Notes: generated by a model not told the origin, from the sequence alone. Positions 8,696-17,192 are shown, numbered from the stretch's first letter. The stretch is DNA of 64,000 bases from Streptomyces sp. SM10 (GCF_002910915.1 NZ_NEUF01000100.1:341-64340); one strand, 5' to 3'. Made by a program: numbers and translations.

Positions 8696-8787
8696 CGGCC
8701 GGATCCCGACGCGTTGGGGAAGCACCGTGGCAACGTGGGGGTCGGCACCGGACCCCGGCCTCAGTAAGGATCTGGAGAGGGACTTCC

Positions 8788-9465
8788 ATGCGCGACGCTT
8801 ACCACGAGGAACTCGATTCGATCGGCGAAGGCCTGGTCGAGATGGCCCGGCTCGTCGGTTCGGCGATCGGACGGGCGACGACCTCGATGCTCGACGCCGA
8901 TCTCAAGCTCGCCGAGAGCGTGATCGCGGCGGACCAGAAGGTCGACGACCTGCAGCACGACCTGGAGGCCCGCGCCATCGCACTGCTGGCCCGCCAGCAG
9001 CCGGTCGCCACCGATCTGCGGATCGTGGTCACCTCGCTGCGGATGAGCGCCGACCTGGAGCGCTCGGGCGACCTCGCCCAGCACGTCGCCAAGCTGGCAC
9101 GGCTGCGCTTCCCCCAGACGGCGGTCCCCAACGACCTGCACGCCACCATCCTGGAGATGGGCCAGCTCGCCCAGCGGCTGATGGCGAAGGCCGCCGAGGT
9201 GATCATCACCAAGGACGTCGACCTGGCGCTCCAGCTGGAGCAGGACGACGACGAGATGGACCTGCTGCACCGCACGCTGTTCCAGCACCTGATGGACGAC
9301 CGATGGAAGCACGGCATCGAGACCGCGGTCGACGTCACCCTGCTCGGGCGCTACTACGAGCGCTTCGCCGACCACGCCGTGTCGGTCGCCAAGCGCGTCG
9401 TCTACCTGGTCACGGGTGAGCACGCGGACGAGATCCAGGCGACGCCGTCGGTCGAGGGGGCGTAG
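8788..9465 (+). CDS. phoU: phosphate-signalling regulator PhoU
   Basis: A cytoplasmic all-helical protein of 225 residues that links the Pst transporter to PhoR and dampens the Pho response. It carries the duplicated PhoU domain, with the metal-binding E/DxxxD motifs visible in SADLERSGDLAQHVAKLA and RYYERFADHAVSVAKRV. GGAGAGGG at 8772-8779 is the ribosome-binding site. It is divergent from phoRP with a PHO box between, the arrangement described for S. lividans and S. coelicolor. A strong hairpin follows. Confidence 0.95.
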   Translation: MRDAYHEELDSIGEGLVEMARLVGSAIGRATTSMLDADLKLAESVIAADQKVDDLQHDLEARAIALLARQQPVATDLRIVVTSLRMSADLERSGDLAQHVAKLARLRFPQTAVPNDLHATILEMGQLAQRLMAKAAEVIITKDVDLALQLEQDDDEMDLLHRTLFQHLMDDRWKHGIETAVDVTLLGRYYERFADHAVSVAKRVVYLVTGEHADEIQATPSVEGA

Positions 9466-9469
9466 GGAC

Positions 9470-9498
9470 GCGACCCCCTCGGCCGCCGAGGGGGTCGC
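9470..9498 (+). terminator. phoU terminator
   Basis: A 13-bp perfect stem (arms 9470-9482 and 9486-9498, three-base loop) starts five bases after the phoU stop. Confidence 0.85.
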
Positions 9499-9779
9499 GA
9501 CCGCTCAGGTCACCGGGAGGGCGCACGGGTCGGGCCGCTCCGGTCACCTCGGGGGCACAGGGGACACGGCCGCCTCGTCAGCCGGGGGGGGCGTAGAGGG
9601 CGCGACCGCTTCAGCGGTCGTACATCCGTTCCCGCACTCGTGCGCCGTTGACGCGCCCTCCGGGCTGGGCATGCACTGGGTGCGGGGGCGGCACGCCATG
9701 CCCGTACGCCCCCGCCGTCGGCATGTGCGCGCCACGCCCGTGCCGTACACCGTCGAGTCGTACCCCCTGAGGAGGGACC
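9499..9779 (+). promoter_or_regulatory. mtpA upstream region with small hairpin
   Basis: This segment has no gene. An 8-bp stem with a two-base loop, cgaccgct-tc-agcggtcg, lies at 9603-9620. A TTGACG (9648-9653) may be a -35 element, but the matching -10 is not clear. No good PHO-box repeat was found by eye. The mtpA ribosome-binding site is GAGGAGGG at 9769-9776. Confidence 0.4.
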
Positions 9780-9920
9780 ATGACCGATTCCCCCGTGACC
9801 GAACCCCAGCAGGAGTCACCGACCGAAGTGGTGCATCTGACCGTGCTGGGGGCCTGCGGCTGCGGCTCGGGCTGCGGATGCGGCTGCCAGTCCGGCGCGC
9901 CGTGCCAGTGCGGCGGCTGA
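9780..9920 (+). CDS. mtpA: metallothionein-like small cysteine-rich protein
   Basis: A 46-residue protein with an acidic, Cys-free N-terminal half and a C-terminal half holding seven Cys in CxC and CxxxC spacings (ACGCGSGCGCGC, then PCQCGG). This is the layout of a metal-binding metallothionein. It is preceded by a strong GAGGAGGG ribosome-binding site and followed by a very strong terminator. Its place directly downstream of phoU matches mtpA, which is described as Pho-regulated in S. lividans. It probably binds zinc or copper ions in the cytoplasm; the metal is not determined by the sequence. Confidence 0.88.
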   Translation: MTDSPVTEPQQESPTEVVHLTVLGACGCGSGCGCGCQSGAPCQCGG

Positions 9921-9929
9921 ACGGAACCG

Positions 9930-9983
9930 CACCGCAGGGGTGCCGCTGACGGACAGACGTCCGTCAGCGGCACCCCTGCGGTG
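9930..9983. terminator. bidirectional terminator between mtpA and MFS gene
   Basis: A 24-bp perfect inverted repeat (arms 9930-9953 and 9960-9983, six-base loop) lies between convergent genes. It is one of the longest perfect stems in the window. Confidence 0.9.
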
Positions 9984-10028
9984 GTGTGTCTCCCGGCTCG
10001 TCCCGTTCCCGTTCAGGCCGCGGGCTCG

Positions 10029-11306
10029 TCAGGCCGCGGGCTCGGCCACCGTCCGGTCCACGGGTGCCGGCGTGGGGACCTGGACCGGGGCAGGCTCCGG
10101 CAGGTTCAGGTTCCTCATCAGCAGCCAGTAGCCGAACGCGGCCACCGTGCCGAGCACCGCGCAGGTCCCCCACAGCCAGACGGCGCCGTAGTGGTCGATC
10201 ACGAAGCCGGACATCAGCGGTGCGACGAGTGCCGCCACCGACCAGGACATCGTGTACATGCCCTGGTAGCGGCCGCGGCCGTGCGCGGGCGACAGCTGTA
10301 CGACGATGCCCGTCTGCGTCGGTGCGTTGACGATCTCGGCCAGGGTCCAGACACAGACCGTCAGCGCGTACACCCCGACCGACCCCGCGAAGGCCGTCAG
10401 CCCGAAGCCGTACCCCGCGACCAGCGAGGAGAGGATCAGCAGCCGGCGCGGGTCGCGATGCTGGATGAACCGGGTGACGGGGATCTGCAGGGCCACGATC
10501 ATCACGCCGTTGACGGCGATGGCCGTTCCGAAGTCGGAGCTGGACAGCCCGTCCGTCCCCATGGCCACCGGCAGGCCCACGTACCCCTGCTGGAAGATCA
10601 ACGCGACGAGGAACGACAGGCCGACGACACCCATGTACCGGCCGTCCCGCAGGACGGTGCTCAGCCGTACGTCGTCCGGCGCGGCCACCCCCGCGGCCCG
10701 GGGCGCCTCCTTCGGCCGTGACTCCGGCACCCGGAGGAAGACGACGACGGCGCAGAGCAGCGTCAGGGCGGCCTCGCCCATGAATCCGGCCAGGTAGCTG
10801 TACTCGGCGATGAATCCCGCGCCGGCCGACGAGACGGCGAAACCCAGGTTGATGGCCCAGTAGTTGAGCGAGAAGGCCCTGACCCGGTCCTCGGGCCGGA
10901 CGATGTCCGCCATCATCGCCTGCACGGCCGGGCGGGACGCGTTGCTGGTCATACCCACGACGAAGGCCACACCCGCGATCGCCACCGGATGGACCATGAA
11001 GCCGAGCACGGCCACGGACACCGCCGTGGAGAGCTGCGCGATCAGCATCGTCGGGCGCCGCCCGAGCCGGTCCGTCATCACCCCGGCCCCCAGGGACGAC
11101 ACGACCCCGCCGAGCCCGTGGAGCGCGGCGACGAGACCGGCGTACGAGGCCGAGTAGCCCCGGTCCAGGGTCAGATAGAGCGCCATGAACGTGGCGACGA
11201 AGGCCCCGAGACGGTTGACCAGCGTGCTGGTCCACAGCCACCAGAACTCCCGGGGGAGCCCGGCGACCGTCTCGTGTGCGGCCTTTCTGAGACCGGCGAC
11301 AGACAT
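10029..11306 (-). CDS. major facilitator superfamily transporter
   Basis: A 425-residue integral membrane protein with about twelve hydrophobic segments, arranged as two six-helix halves around a basic cytoplasmic loop near the middle (VPESRPKEAPRAAG). The loop after helix 2 reads GAGVMTDRLGRRPTML, the MFS G-x-x-x-D-R-x-G-R-R signature, typical of the drug/proton antiporter and DHA1-like groups. The ATG at 11306 has a GGGGGGAAG ribosome-binding site at the right distance, so the longer open frame upstream is not used. It is monocistronic between two intergenic regions. Substrate unknown. Confidence 0.9.
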   Translation of the reverse strand: MSVAGLRKAAHETVAGLPREFWWLWTSTLVNRLGAFVATFMALYLTLDRGYSASYAGLVAALHGLGGVVSSLGAGVMTDRLGRRPTMLIAQLSTAVSVAVLGFMVHPVAIAGVAFVVGMTSNASRPAVQAMMADIVRPEDRVRAFSLNYWAINLGFAVSSAGAGFIAEYSYLAGFMGEAALTLLCAVVVFLRVPESRPKEAPRAAGVAAPDDVRLSTVLRDGRYMGVVGLSFLVALIFQQGYVGLPVAMGTDGLSSSDFGTAIAVNGVMIVALQIPVTRFIQHRDPRRLLILSSLVAGYGFGLTAFAGSVGVYALTVCVWTLAEIVNAPTQTGIVVQLSPAHGRGRYQGMYTMSWSVAALVAPLMSGFVIDHYGAVWLWGTCAVLGTVAAFGYWLLMRNLNLPEPAPVQVPTPAPVDRTVAEPAA

Positions 11307-11515
11307 AGGACTTCCCCCCGGGACGTACGCGTGCGGAATGGATGAGGGCCGGGCCTGTGTAAGCGGTCCAACCGCTGTCCGAACATTACGAAGACCGAAT
11401 CCCCGGCCGCCACTCAATTGACGTCCGCCGTCAATCGGCCCATCGCCGAACCGCCCTCCGTCCGCCCTGTGACCGAGCGAGCGGGGGCCGCACGGGTTCG
11501 ATTACGCTCGGACCC

Positions 11516-12277
11516 ATGGCCGACGCACCGTACAAGCTGATCCTCCTCCGCCACGGCGAGAGCGAATGGAACGCGAAGAACCTGTTCACCGGATGGGTGG
11601 ACGTAGACCTCACCGACAAGGGCGAGAAGGAGGCGGTCCGCGGCGGTGAGCTGCTCAAGGACGCCGGCCTGCTCCCCGACGTCGTGCACACCTCCCTCCA
11701 GAAGCGCGCGATCCGCACCGCCCAGCTCGGGCTGGAGGCCGCGGACCGCCACTGGATCCCCGTGCACCGCTCCTGGCGGCTGAACGAGCGCCACTACGGC
11801 GCCCTCCAGGGCAAGGACAAGGCCCAGACGCTCGCCGAGTTCGGCGAGGAGCAGTTCATGCTCTGGCGTCGTTCGTACGACACCCCGCCGCCCGCCCTCG
11901 AGGACGGCACCGAGTTCTCGCAGAGCGCCGACCCGCGCTACGCGACGATCCCGCCGGAGCTGCGCCCGCGCACGGAGTGCCTCAAGGACGTCGTCGAGCG
12001 CATGCTCCCGTACTGGTACGACGGCATCGTCCCGGACCTCCTCGACGGCAAGACCGTCCTGGTCGCCGCCCACGGCAACAGCCTCCGCGGCCTGGTGAAG
12101 CACCTGGACGGCATCTCCGACGAAGCCATCTCGGGCCTCAACATCCCGACAGGCATCCCGCTCGCCTACGAGCTGGACGCCGACTTCCGCCCCCTCAATC
12201 CGGGCGGCACCTACCTCGACCCGGACGCGGCGAAGGCCGCGATCGAGGCCGTGAAGAACCAGGGCAAGAAGAAGTAA
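11516..12277 (+). CDS. gpmA: 2,3-bisphosphoglycerate-dependent phosphoglycerate mutase
   Basis: It interconverts 3- and 2-phosphoglycerate in glycolysis and gluconeogenesis. The 253 residues open with [12 protein letters not shown], where His near 13 is the phosphorylated catalytic residue. [15 protein letters not shown] supplies the catalytic Glu, and [18 protein letters not shown] the second active-site His. It ends in a basic tail (NQGKKK). ATG start; followed by a GC-rich hairpin. Confidence 0.97.
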   Translation: MADAPYKLILLRHGESEWNAKNLFTGWVDVDLTDKGEKEAVRGGELLKDAGLLPDVVHTSLQKRAIRTAQLGLEAADRHWIPVHRSWRLNERHYGALQGKDKAQTLAEFGEEQFMLWRRSYDTPPPALEDGTEFSQSADPRYATIPPELRPRTECLKDVVERMLPYWYDGIVPDLLDGKTVLVAAHGNSLRGLVKHLDGISDEAISGLNIPTGIPLAYELDADFRPLNPGGTYLDPDAAKAAIEAVKNQGKKK

Positions 12278-12291
12278 CGCGACACCATTAG

Positions 12292-12326
12292 GCCCCCGCT
12301 CTGCGATTTCCTCGCGGGGCGGGGGC
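12292..12326 (+). terminator. gpmA terminator
   Basis: gcccccgc (12292-12299) pairs with gcgggggc (12319-12326), with partial further pairing inside the loop, just after the gpmA stop. It may also serve the convergent GNAT gene. Confidence 0.7.
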
Positions 12327-12401
12327 TCACTGATGGGGCCGGGCCGTGTCCGGGACGGGGCCCGTTCGCGAGTGCAGGCGAATGCGTGGTGAGCGGTGGG
12401 C

Positions 12402-12866
12402 TTAGGCGGGGTTCTCGTCGAGTACCAACATGATGTGCTCACTCTCCCCGTACCGGACCGTCTCGGTACGCCGGAAGCCGTGCTTCTCCAGCAGTCGCAC
12501 CGAGCCGGTGTTCCCGGCGAAGGGATCGGCGTGCAGGGGACGGGCCTTCTCCCGCTCCAGGAACAGCGCCAGTGCCTGCGTGCCGATCCCCCTGCCCCAG
12601 TACTGCCTGCCGAGCCAGTACCCGATGAAGCGCCGCCCCTCGTCCCACCACGCCACCACGTTGCCCGCCAGTTCTCCGTCGACGGTGACGGCCTGCACGG
12701 AGTTGGTGGGGTCCCCAAGAACCTTCGTCGTCCAGTGGGTCATGAAAGCTTCCCGTTCCCGGGGCCGGAACTTCGACCGTTCCATCGCCTCAGGATCATG
12801 CTCCTGCGCGAAGAACTCCTCCAGATCGGCCAGTTCAACGTCTCTCAAACGCACCTGATCACTCAT
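12402..12866 (-). CDS. GNAT-family N-acetyltransferase (RimJ/RimL-like)
   Basis: A 154-residue acetyltransferase. The acetyl-CoA loop is YWLGRQYWGRGIGTQALALFL, which has the Q/RxxGxG/A motif. The C-terminal NTGSVRLLEKHGFRRTETVRYG is typical of RimJ/RimL-like enzymes that acetylate protein N-termini or small amines. The start is taken at the ATG at 12866 (MSDQVRLRDVEL), where the fold begins. It converges on gpmA. Its substrate cannot be read from the sequence. Confidence 0.85.
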   Translation of the reverse strand: MSDQVRLRDVELADLEEFFAQEHDPEAMERSKFRPREREAFMTHWTTKVLGDPTNSVQAVTVDGELAGNVVAWWDEGRRFIGYWLGRQYWGRGIGTQALALFLEREKARPLHADPFAGNTGSVRLLEKHGFRRTETVRYGESEHIMLVLDENPA

Positions 12867-13035
12867 GCCGTCGGAGTCTGCCACCAGCCACTGACACTCC
12901 CGGGGGCCGATGGCTTCCGTCCGCCGTGCCGGCATCCTCTCTGCGGCATGCCCCAGCTGCGGAGACGAGCCTTGCACCCACCTCTCCTGCATCGGGTGGT
13001 CAGTACCAGTTCCGTCCCCTGGAAGCGGATGTACG

Positions 13036-13158
13036 CGGGCACGGCGGTTCTACTCCGAGAAGCTCGGCCTGGATCCCGTCGACGAGCGGCCGGGCGGGCT
13101 GCTGTACCGGTGCGGGCAGTCGGAGTTCGCCCCGGGCATCGGCCAGCCGGCCACGTAA
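13036..13158 (+). pseudogene. glyoxalase/VOC-family remnant with internal deletion
   Basis: The peptide ARRFYSEKLGLDPVDERPG, followed by GLLYRCGQSEFA, is the start of a vicinal-oxygen-chelate (glyoxalase/bleomycin-resistance) domain. It runs straight into GIGQPAT and a stop, which resembles the usual C-terminal end of the same family. Most of the domain is therefore missing between the two parts. No proper N-terminal start or ribosome-binding site is present. It is read as a decayed gene with about 90 codons deleted. Confidence 0.65.
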
Positions 13159-13535
13159 GCGCGCACGGCCCCTCCCGCGCCGCCCGCTCACACGGGCGCC
13201 ACGCCCCCGTTGCGGGGAGGAGGCCACGGGGAAGACCCCGGGCCCGCCAGGACACGCGGCCGAGCCGCTCGCCGTCGGCAGCCGTGGCCTTCTCCTGGCC
13301 TCCCTCGCACCCAACGAGGTTCTCCCCGAACTCCGTTGGTGAGGTTCGGCGGCACCGCTTCCCGGACCGGTGGCGCAGCTCGGCGTGTTCCTGGTCCGGC
13401 TGTGCCGGGAGCAGACCGCCCGGCCGGGGTTCCACCCGCTAACCTGACCTCCACGTCCGCCCGTTACCCAGGTTCACGCCCCGGGGGTAGGGGACGGTCA
13501 GGGCGCGGAGAGCAAGGAGATCGGGGAGAGCGATC
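13159..13535. other. intergenic DNA with probable gene decay
   Basis: These 377 bases have short open stretches but no frame with consistent third-position GC and a start site. They follow the glyoxalase remnant and may be further decayed coding DNA. A TAACCT near 13440 could be the -10 of the downstream gene pair. Confidence 0.4.
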
Positions 13536-13784
13536 ATGGGCGAGTCTCTGAAGACCTTCGTCGGCGGCACCGAGGTGGACGTGCCCAACAGCATTCCGGC
13601 GATCCGTGCCGCGCTGCCCGAGGGCAGACGCGAGGAGTTCGACCAGGCGATCAACGACGCCGGGGTGCACGAGATCCAGGCCGTGATGCGTCACTGGATG
13701 CTCGAATCCGTGCCCGATCCGGAGGCCGAGCGGATCCTGGTCCGGCTGGCGCAGGACGAGGCCGAGAGGCGGAAGGTCGCTTGA
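13536..13784 (+). CDS. small acidic protein, putative antitoxin
   Basis: An 82-residue acidic helical protein (MGESLKTFVGGTEVDVPN...) with no membrane segment. I do not recognise a named family; the AIRAALPEGRREEFDQAI stretch resembles small Streptomyces DUF6247-type proteins. It ends in TTGA, with the TGA overlapping the TTG start of the next gene, so the two are translated as a coupled pair. The neighbour looks like a RelE-type toxin, which makes this the candidate antitoxin. The ATG has a GGGGAGAG sequence just upstream. Confidence 0.6.
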   Translation: MGESLKTFVGGTEVDVPNSIPAIRAALPEGRREEFDQAINDAGVHEIQAVMRHWMLESVPDPEAERILVRLAQDEAERRKVA

Positions 13785-14023
13785 GCTTCCGCATCTCCTT
13801 CGCTCCTCCCGCCGACGACACCCTGGCCAAGATGCGCGACGCCGACTCGTTCCGGGACGAGATGGCGCGCACCCTGGGCCTCGACCCGTACGGACACGCC
13901 TCGACCGCCGTGAAGCGCGAACGTGACCGGCGCGAGGCGACGGTGTCCGGGGCCATCGTCCTCTACTACGTCTCCGGGACCGTGCTGACGGTCACCGTCG
14001 TCAGGCTCGTGCCGCTGCCGTGA
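13781..14023 (+). CDS. RelE/ParE-like small protein, putative toxin
   Basis: An 80-residue protein starting at TTG. The C-terminal half, with alternating hydrophobic strands ending in IVLYYVSGTVLTVTVVRLVPLP, has the look of the last beta strands of RelE/ParE mRNA-interferase or gyrase-poison folds. The N-terminal part is helical and the middle is basic (VKRERDRRE). It overlaps the preceding small acidic gene by four bases. A type II toxin-antitoxin pair is inferred; the usual order is kept, with antitoxin first. Confidence 0.55.
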   Translation: MSFRISFAPPADDTLAKMRDADSFRDEMARTLGLDPYGHASTAVKRERDRREATVSGAIVLYYVSGTVLTVTVVRLVPLP

Positions 14024-14032
14024 GGCGGGTCC

Positions 14033-14545
14033 TCAGCCCAGCCTGACCTGACGGTCGGTGTCGCCGAGGGATTCCAGCAGGCCGCGCAGGCCGTCCGCGA
14101 CCTGGTCGCGCTGCTCCTCGGTGAGGCCCGACAGCAGGCGGTTCTGGTTCTCCACGTGGTCCACCAGTGCCCGGTCGATCAGCTCCCTGCCCGCCTGTGT
14201 GAGCGAGACGTGCACGCTGCGCCCGTCCTCCGGCCGGCGGGTGCGCACGACGAGCTCCCGCTCCTCCAGCCGGTCCAGCCTCTGCGTGATGGCCCCGGAC
14301 GTGACCATGGCGGAGCGCATCAGCTCCGCGGGGGTCAGACGGTGCGGGGCCGGGCTGCGCCGCAGCGTGGCCAGGACGTCGAACGCGGCGGGGTCGAGAT
14401 CGTGCGCGCCGAAGACGGTGCGCTGTTCCGCCTCGACGATCCGGGACAGCCGCTTGATGCGCCCGATCACCCCCATCGACGAGGAGTCCAGCCCGGGGCA
14501 CTGCTCCGCCCACTGCGCCAGTACGCGGTCCACATGGTCGCTCAT
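14033..14545 (-). CDS. MarR-family transcriptional regulator
   Basis: A 170-residue winged-helix repressor. The central part, LTPAELMRSAMVTSGAITQRLDRLEERELVVR, is the MarR recognition helix and wing, and the wing residues R-R-P-E-D-G-R-S follow. Helices at both ends form the dimer domain. It is divergent from a nitroreductase-DMT operon, with two palindromes between, so it probably represses that operon and itself, with release by a phenolic or electrophilic compound (inference from the family). Confidence 0.9.
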   Translation of the reverse strand: MSDHVDRVLAQWAEQCPGLDSSSMGVIGRIKRLSRIVEAEQRTVFGAHDLDPAAFDVLATLRRSPAPHRLTPAELMRSAMVTSGAITQRLDRLEERELVVRTRRPEDGRSVHVSLTQAGRELIDRALVDHVENQNRLLSGLTEEQRDQVADGLRGLLESLGDTDRQVRLG

Positions 14546-14561
14546 GGCACCAGCATATCTT

Positions 14562-14602
14562 TATCTTAGAGTTGAGATACTTACTTGCTTAGCGCTAAGC
14601 AA
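14562..14602. promoter_or_regulatory. MarR operator region: two palindromes
   Basis: A perfect 18-bp palindrome, TTGCTTAGCGCTAAGCAA (14585-14602), lies 19 bases before the nitroreductase ATG. An imperfect one, TATCTTAGAGTTGAGATA (14562-14579), lies 17 bases before the marR ATG. Each sits on one of the divergent promoters, the usual place for MarR dimers. Confidence 0.75.
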
Positions 14603-14620
14603 AAACGCTACGGTCCAGCC

Positions 14621-15292
14621 ATGACGCAGGACACAGGCCATCTGACCGTGCCACAGGCGATCCGCACGCGCCGCAGCATCCGCCACTACCTGCCCGACCC
14701 GGTCCCCGATCGGCACCTGACCGAACTGCTGGACCTGGCGCTGGAGGCTCCCTCCAGCTGGAACGTGCAGGCGCGCTTCGTCGTGGTCGTCTCGGACGAC
14801 GAGGGCCGGGCCGCGCTCGCCCGGGCCACCGGGGGCCAGCCGCATCCCCAGGAAGCACCCCTCACCCTGGTGTTCGTGGCCGGGAGCCAGGCCTGGCGCG
14901 AGGACCTGAGCGACATCTACGAAGGGGCCCTGCGCAACGGCGCGTGGAACGAGCGGTTCGTGAGCGGCTTCTCCCGGGCCACCCTGGAGTTCCAGCAGGA
15001 CCTCGAGGAGCGGGGCCTGCTCCGCGAGTACGCCGTCAAGGACGCGATGATCGCCGCCACCTACGCGATGCTCGCCGCCACCTCCATGGGGCTGGCCACG
15101 TCCCCGATGAACGGCTGGGACGAGCGGCAGGTGAAGCGCGTCATCGGCGTGGAGGACCGCGACGACCTGCACATCGCGATGCTGCTGCCGGTGGGCAGGC
15201 CCGCGGAGGCCCGTACCCATCCGGGACGCCGGCCCCGGTCCCGCCAGGCGTTCACGGGCCGCTACGGACACGTCGGCGGCAGTGCCCGGTGA
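14621..15292 (+). CDS. nitroreductase-family FMN oxidoreductase
   Basis: A 223-residue flavoprotein. TVPQAIRTRRSIRHYLPDPVPD is the FMN-binding start, with the RRSIR motif. PSSWNVQARFVVVV and the late IGVEDRDDLHIAMLLPVG loop are typical of NfsA/RdxA-like reductases. It likely reduces quinones or nitro compounds with NAD(P)H. It starts a two-gene operon: the GTG of the exporter overlaps its TGA by two bases. Divergent MarR suggests induction by its substrate. Confidence 0.9.
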   Translation: MTQDTGHLTVPQAIRTRRSIRHYLPDPVPDRHLTELLDLALEAPSSWNVQARFVVVVSDDEGRAALARATGGQPHPQEAPLTLVFVAGSQAWREDLSDIYEGALRNGAWNERFVSGFSRATLEFQQDLEERGLLREYAVKDAMIAATYAMLAATSMGLATSPMNGWDERQVKRVIGVEDRDDLHIAMLLPVGRPAEARTHPGRRPRSRQAFTGRYGHVGGSAR

Positions 15293-16227
15293 GGGGTAAC
15301 CGGATCGCCGCCGACTCCGCGATCACCGCCCTCGCCCCGCTGGTCTGGGGCTCCACCTACCTCGTGACCACCGAATTCCTGCCGCCCGACCGGCCCTTGC
15401 TGGCCGCCACCGTGCGAGCCCTGCCGGCGGGCCTGATCCTGCTCGCGATCGGCCGGACGCTCCCGCGGGGGCACTGGTGGTGGCGCGCCGCCATGCTCGG
15501 CACCCTGAACATCGGGGCCTTCCTCTACCTGCTCTTCGTCGCCGCCTACCACCTGCCGGGCGGAGTGGCGGCCCTGGTGATGGCCGTGCAGCCGACGGTC
15601 GTCCTCGCTCTGTCGGCGCTGCTGCTGAAGGAACGGATCACGGTGACGCACGCCTCGGCCTGCGCCCTGGGCATCGCGGGCGTCGCCCTGCTGGCCCTGA
15701 CCCCCCGCGCGGGGCTGGACGCGGTGGGGGTGGGCGCCGGGCTGCTCGGCGCGGTGAGCATGGCGACCGGCATCGTGCTGACCAAGCGCTGGGGGCGCCC
15801 GATCGGGGTGGGTGTCCTCACCTTCACGGGCTGGCAGTTGAGCTTCGGCGGGATCCTCCTGCTTCCCGTCACCCTGATCGGCGAAGGGCTGCCGGACGCG
15901 GTCGACGGGCGGCATCTCGCCGGCTTCGCCTACCTCGGGCTCATCGGCGCCCTGCTCGCCTACGCGGTGTGGTTCCGCGGCGTGGAGCGGCTGCCCGCGC
16001 TGACCGTGTCCGTACTCGGCTTCGCCTCGCCACTGGCCGCGACGGCGCTCGGCTACCTCGTCCTGGACGAGACCCTGTCGCCGGTACAGCTCGCGGGCGC
16101 GCTGACGGTCGTCGCCGCCGTCTTCCTCGCCCGTCCGCGAACGCCGAAGGGGCGGGAGCCGTCCCCCCCGCCCCCGCCCCCGCGTCGTCTCCGGATCAGT
16201 CGAGCTTCCCGAGCTGCGCGTCGATGA
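15289..16227 (+). CDS. EamA/DMT-superfamily exporter
   Basis: A 312-residue membrane protein of ten hydrophobic segments in two EamA repeats. The first repeat starts at LAPLVWGSTYLVTTEFLPP, the typical G-S-x-Y/F element, and the second has LVLDETLSPVQLAGALTVV near the end. The GTG start overlaps the nitroreductase stop. The C-terminal tail is Pro/Arg-rich and runs 32 bases into the 3' end of the convergent lipoprotein gene. It probably exports a product handled by the nitroreductase. Confidence 0.9.
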   Translation: MRGNRIAADSAITALAPLVWGSTYLVTTEFLPPDRPLLAATVRALPAGLILLAIGRTLPRGHWWWRAAMLGTLNIGAFLYLLFVAAYHLPGGVAALVMAVQPTVVLALSALLLKERITVTHASACALGIAGVALLALTPRAGLDAVGVGAGLLGAVSMATGIVLTKRWGRPIGVGVLTFTGWQLSFGGILLLPVTLIGEGLPDAVDGRHLAGFAYLGLIGALLAYAVWFRGVERLPALTVSVLGFASPLAATALGYLVLDETLSPVQLAGALTVVAAVFLARPRTPKGREPSPPPPPPRRLRISRASRAARR

Positions 16228-16972
16228 GAGCGGTCGGCAGCGCGAACTCCGCCTTCTCGCCCGTCTTGCCGAGGTTGAAGGAGAAGAACGTGGCGACCGT
16301 GCCACCCTGACGGATGCTCACGAGCTTGAACGGAACGGCTTCGTCACCCTCACCCATCCGCAGCCCCCAGGCGAGGGCCTCCTCGCCGCCCGTCACCTTC
16401 TCCTCGGTCAGCTTCGTGACCTTCTGCTTCGAGCCCTTCATCGACAGGGTGAACCCGTCGGCGCACTTCGCGGCGGAGTCACGCAGCTCGGCCATGCTCC
16501 TGGCCGCGCCGTCACCGTCGTAGGAGGCCAGGGTGACCAGGGAGGACGTCACATCGAGCATGCCGGCCAGGGCGTCCTCGGGGTCGGCGGACTCGTCCTT
16601 CTTGGGCTCCTCGACGGCCTTGCGCCCGGCGTTTCCGACGGGAGTGCCCCGCTTGACCCCGTAGAAGGCGAAGCCGATGGGCTCGCACTCCTTCTTGTCC
16701 ACGGTGACGTCCCCGGGCTGCGCGATGTCCTCAGGGCCGGTCTTGGTGATCTTGTGGCCCTCGACGTCACCCTGCTCCAGCGACACCTTCTCCAGCTCGG
16801 CCGAGGACAGCGCCTTGACGGCGGCGGGCTTGGAGGAAGCGTCGTCCTTCGCCCCCGAGGCGCCGCCGTCGCCCTTGGCGTCGGAGTCCGAGCCGCTGCA
16901 CGCGGTGGCGAGCAGGGCCAGGGACGCCACGGCGGCGGCAAGGGCGGTGCGGCGTACGGCGGTGGCGCGCAT
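16196..16972 (-). CDS. lipoprotein of unknown function
   Basis: A 258-residue exported lipoprotein: MRATAVRRTALAAAVASLALL, then the lipobox ATAC. A Ser/Gly/Asp/Lys-rich linker of about 25 residues follows. The body has alternating charged strands and helices (for example DVTSSLVTLASYDGDGAARSM) and no recognised enzyme motif; length and layout resemble other actinobacterial lipoproteins with a single beta-rich ligand domain. The start at 16972 is chosen because it begins the signal peptide. Function not recognised. Confidence 0.75.
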   Translation of the reverse strand: MRATAVRRTALAAAVASLALLATACSGSDSDAKGDGGASGAKDDASSKPAAVKALSSAELEKVSLEQGDVEGHKITKTGPEDIAQPGDVTVDKKECEPIGFAFYGVKRGTPVGNAGRKAVEEPKKDESADPEDALAGMLDVTSSLVTLASYDGDGAARSMAELRDSAAKCADGFTLSMKGSKQKVTKLTEEKVTGGEEALAWGLRMGEGDEAVPFKLVSIRQGGTVATFFSFNLGKTGEKAEFALPTALIDAQLGKLD

Positions 16973-17192
16973 GGTTCGTTCAACTCTCCGTCCGAAGGAG
17001 CAACGCCCCTCTCCCGGCGCGCAATTCGCAGCTGCCGCGGGAAGGCTGTCGCAGTACGCCACACTCTACGATCGGACACCTGTCCGATGATCACCCCTGA
17101 TGATCACGGAATGTGATCGTGATTCCCCTGTGATCACCCTGTGAAGCTCCTGTGGGCGGCCGACTCCGCAGCCGCGCCGTTGGGGACCGCCC

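Noticed and set aside
11490-11515. GGTTCGATTAC resembling a tRNA T-arm
   Set aside because: No cloverleaf can be folded around it and it abuts the gpmA start. No other tRNA-like sequence was noticed.
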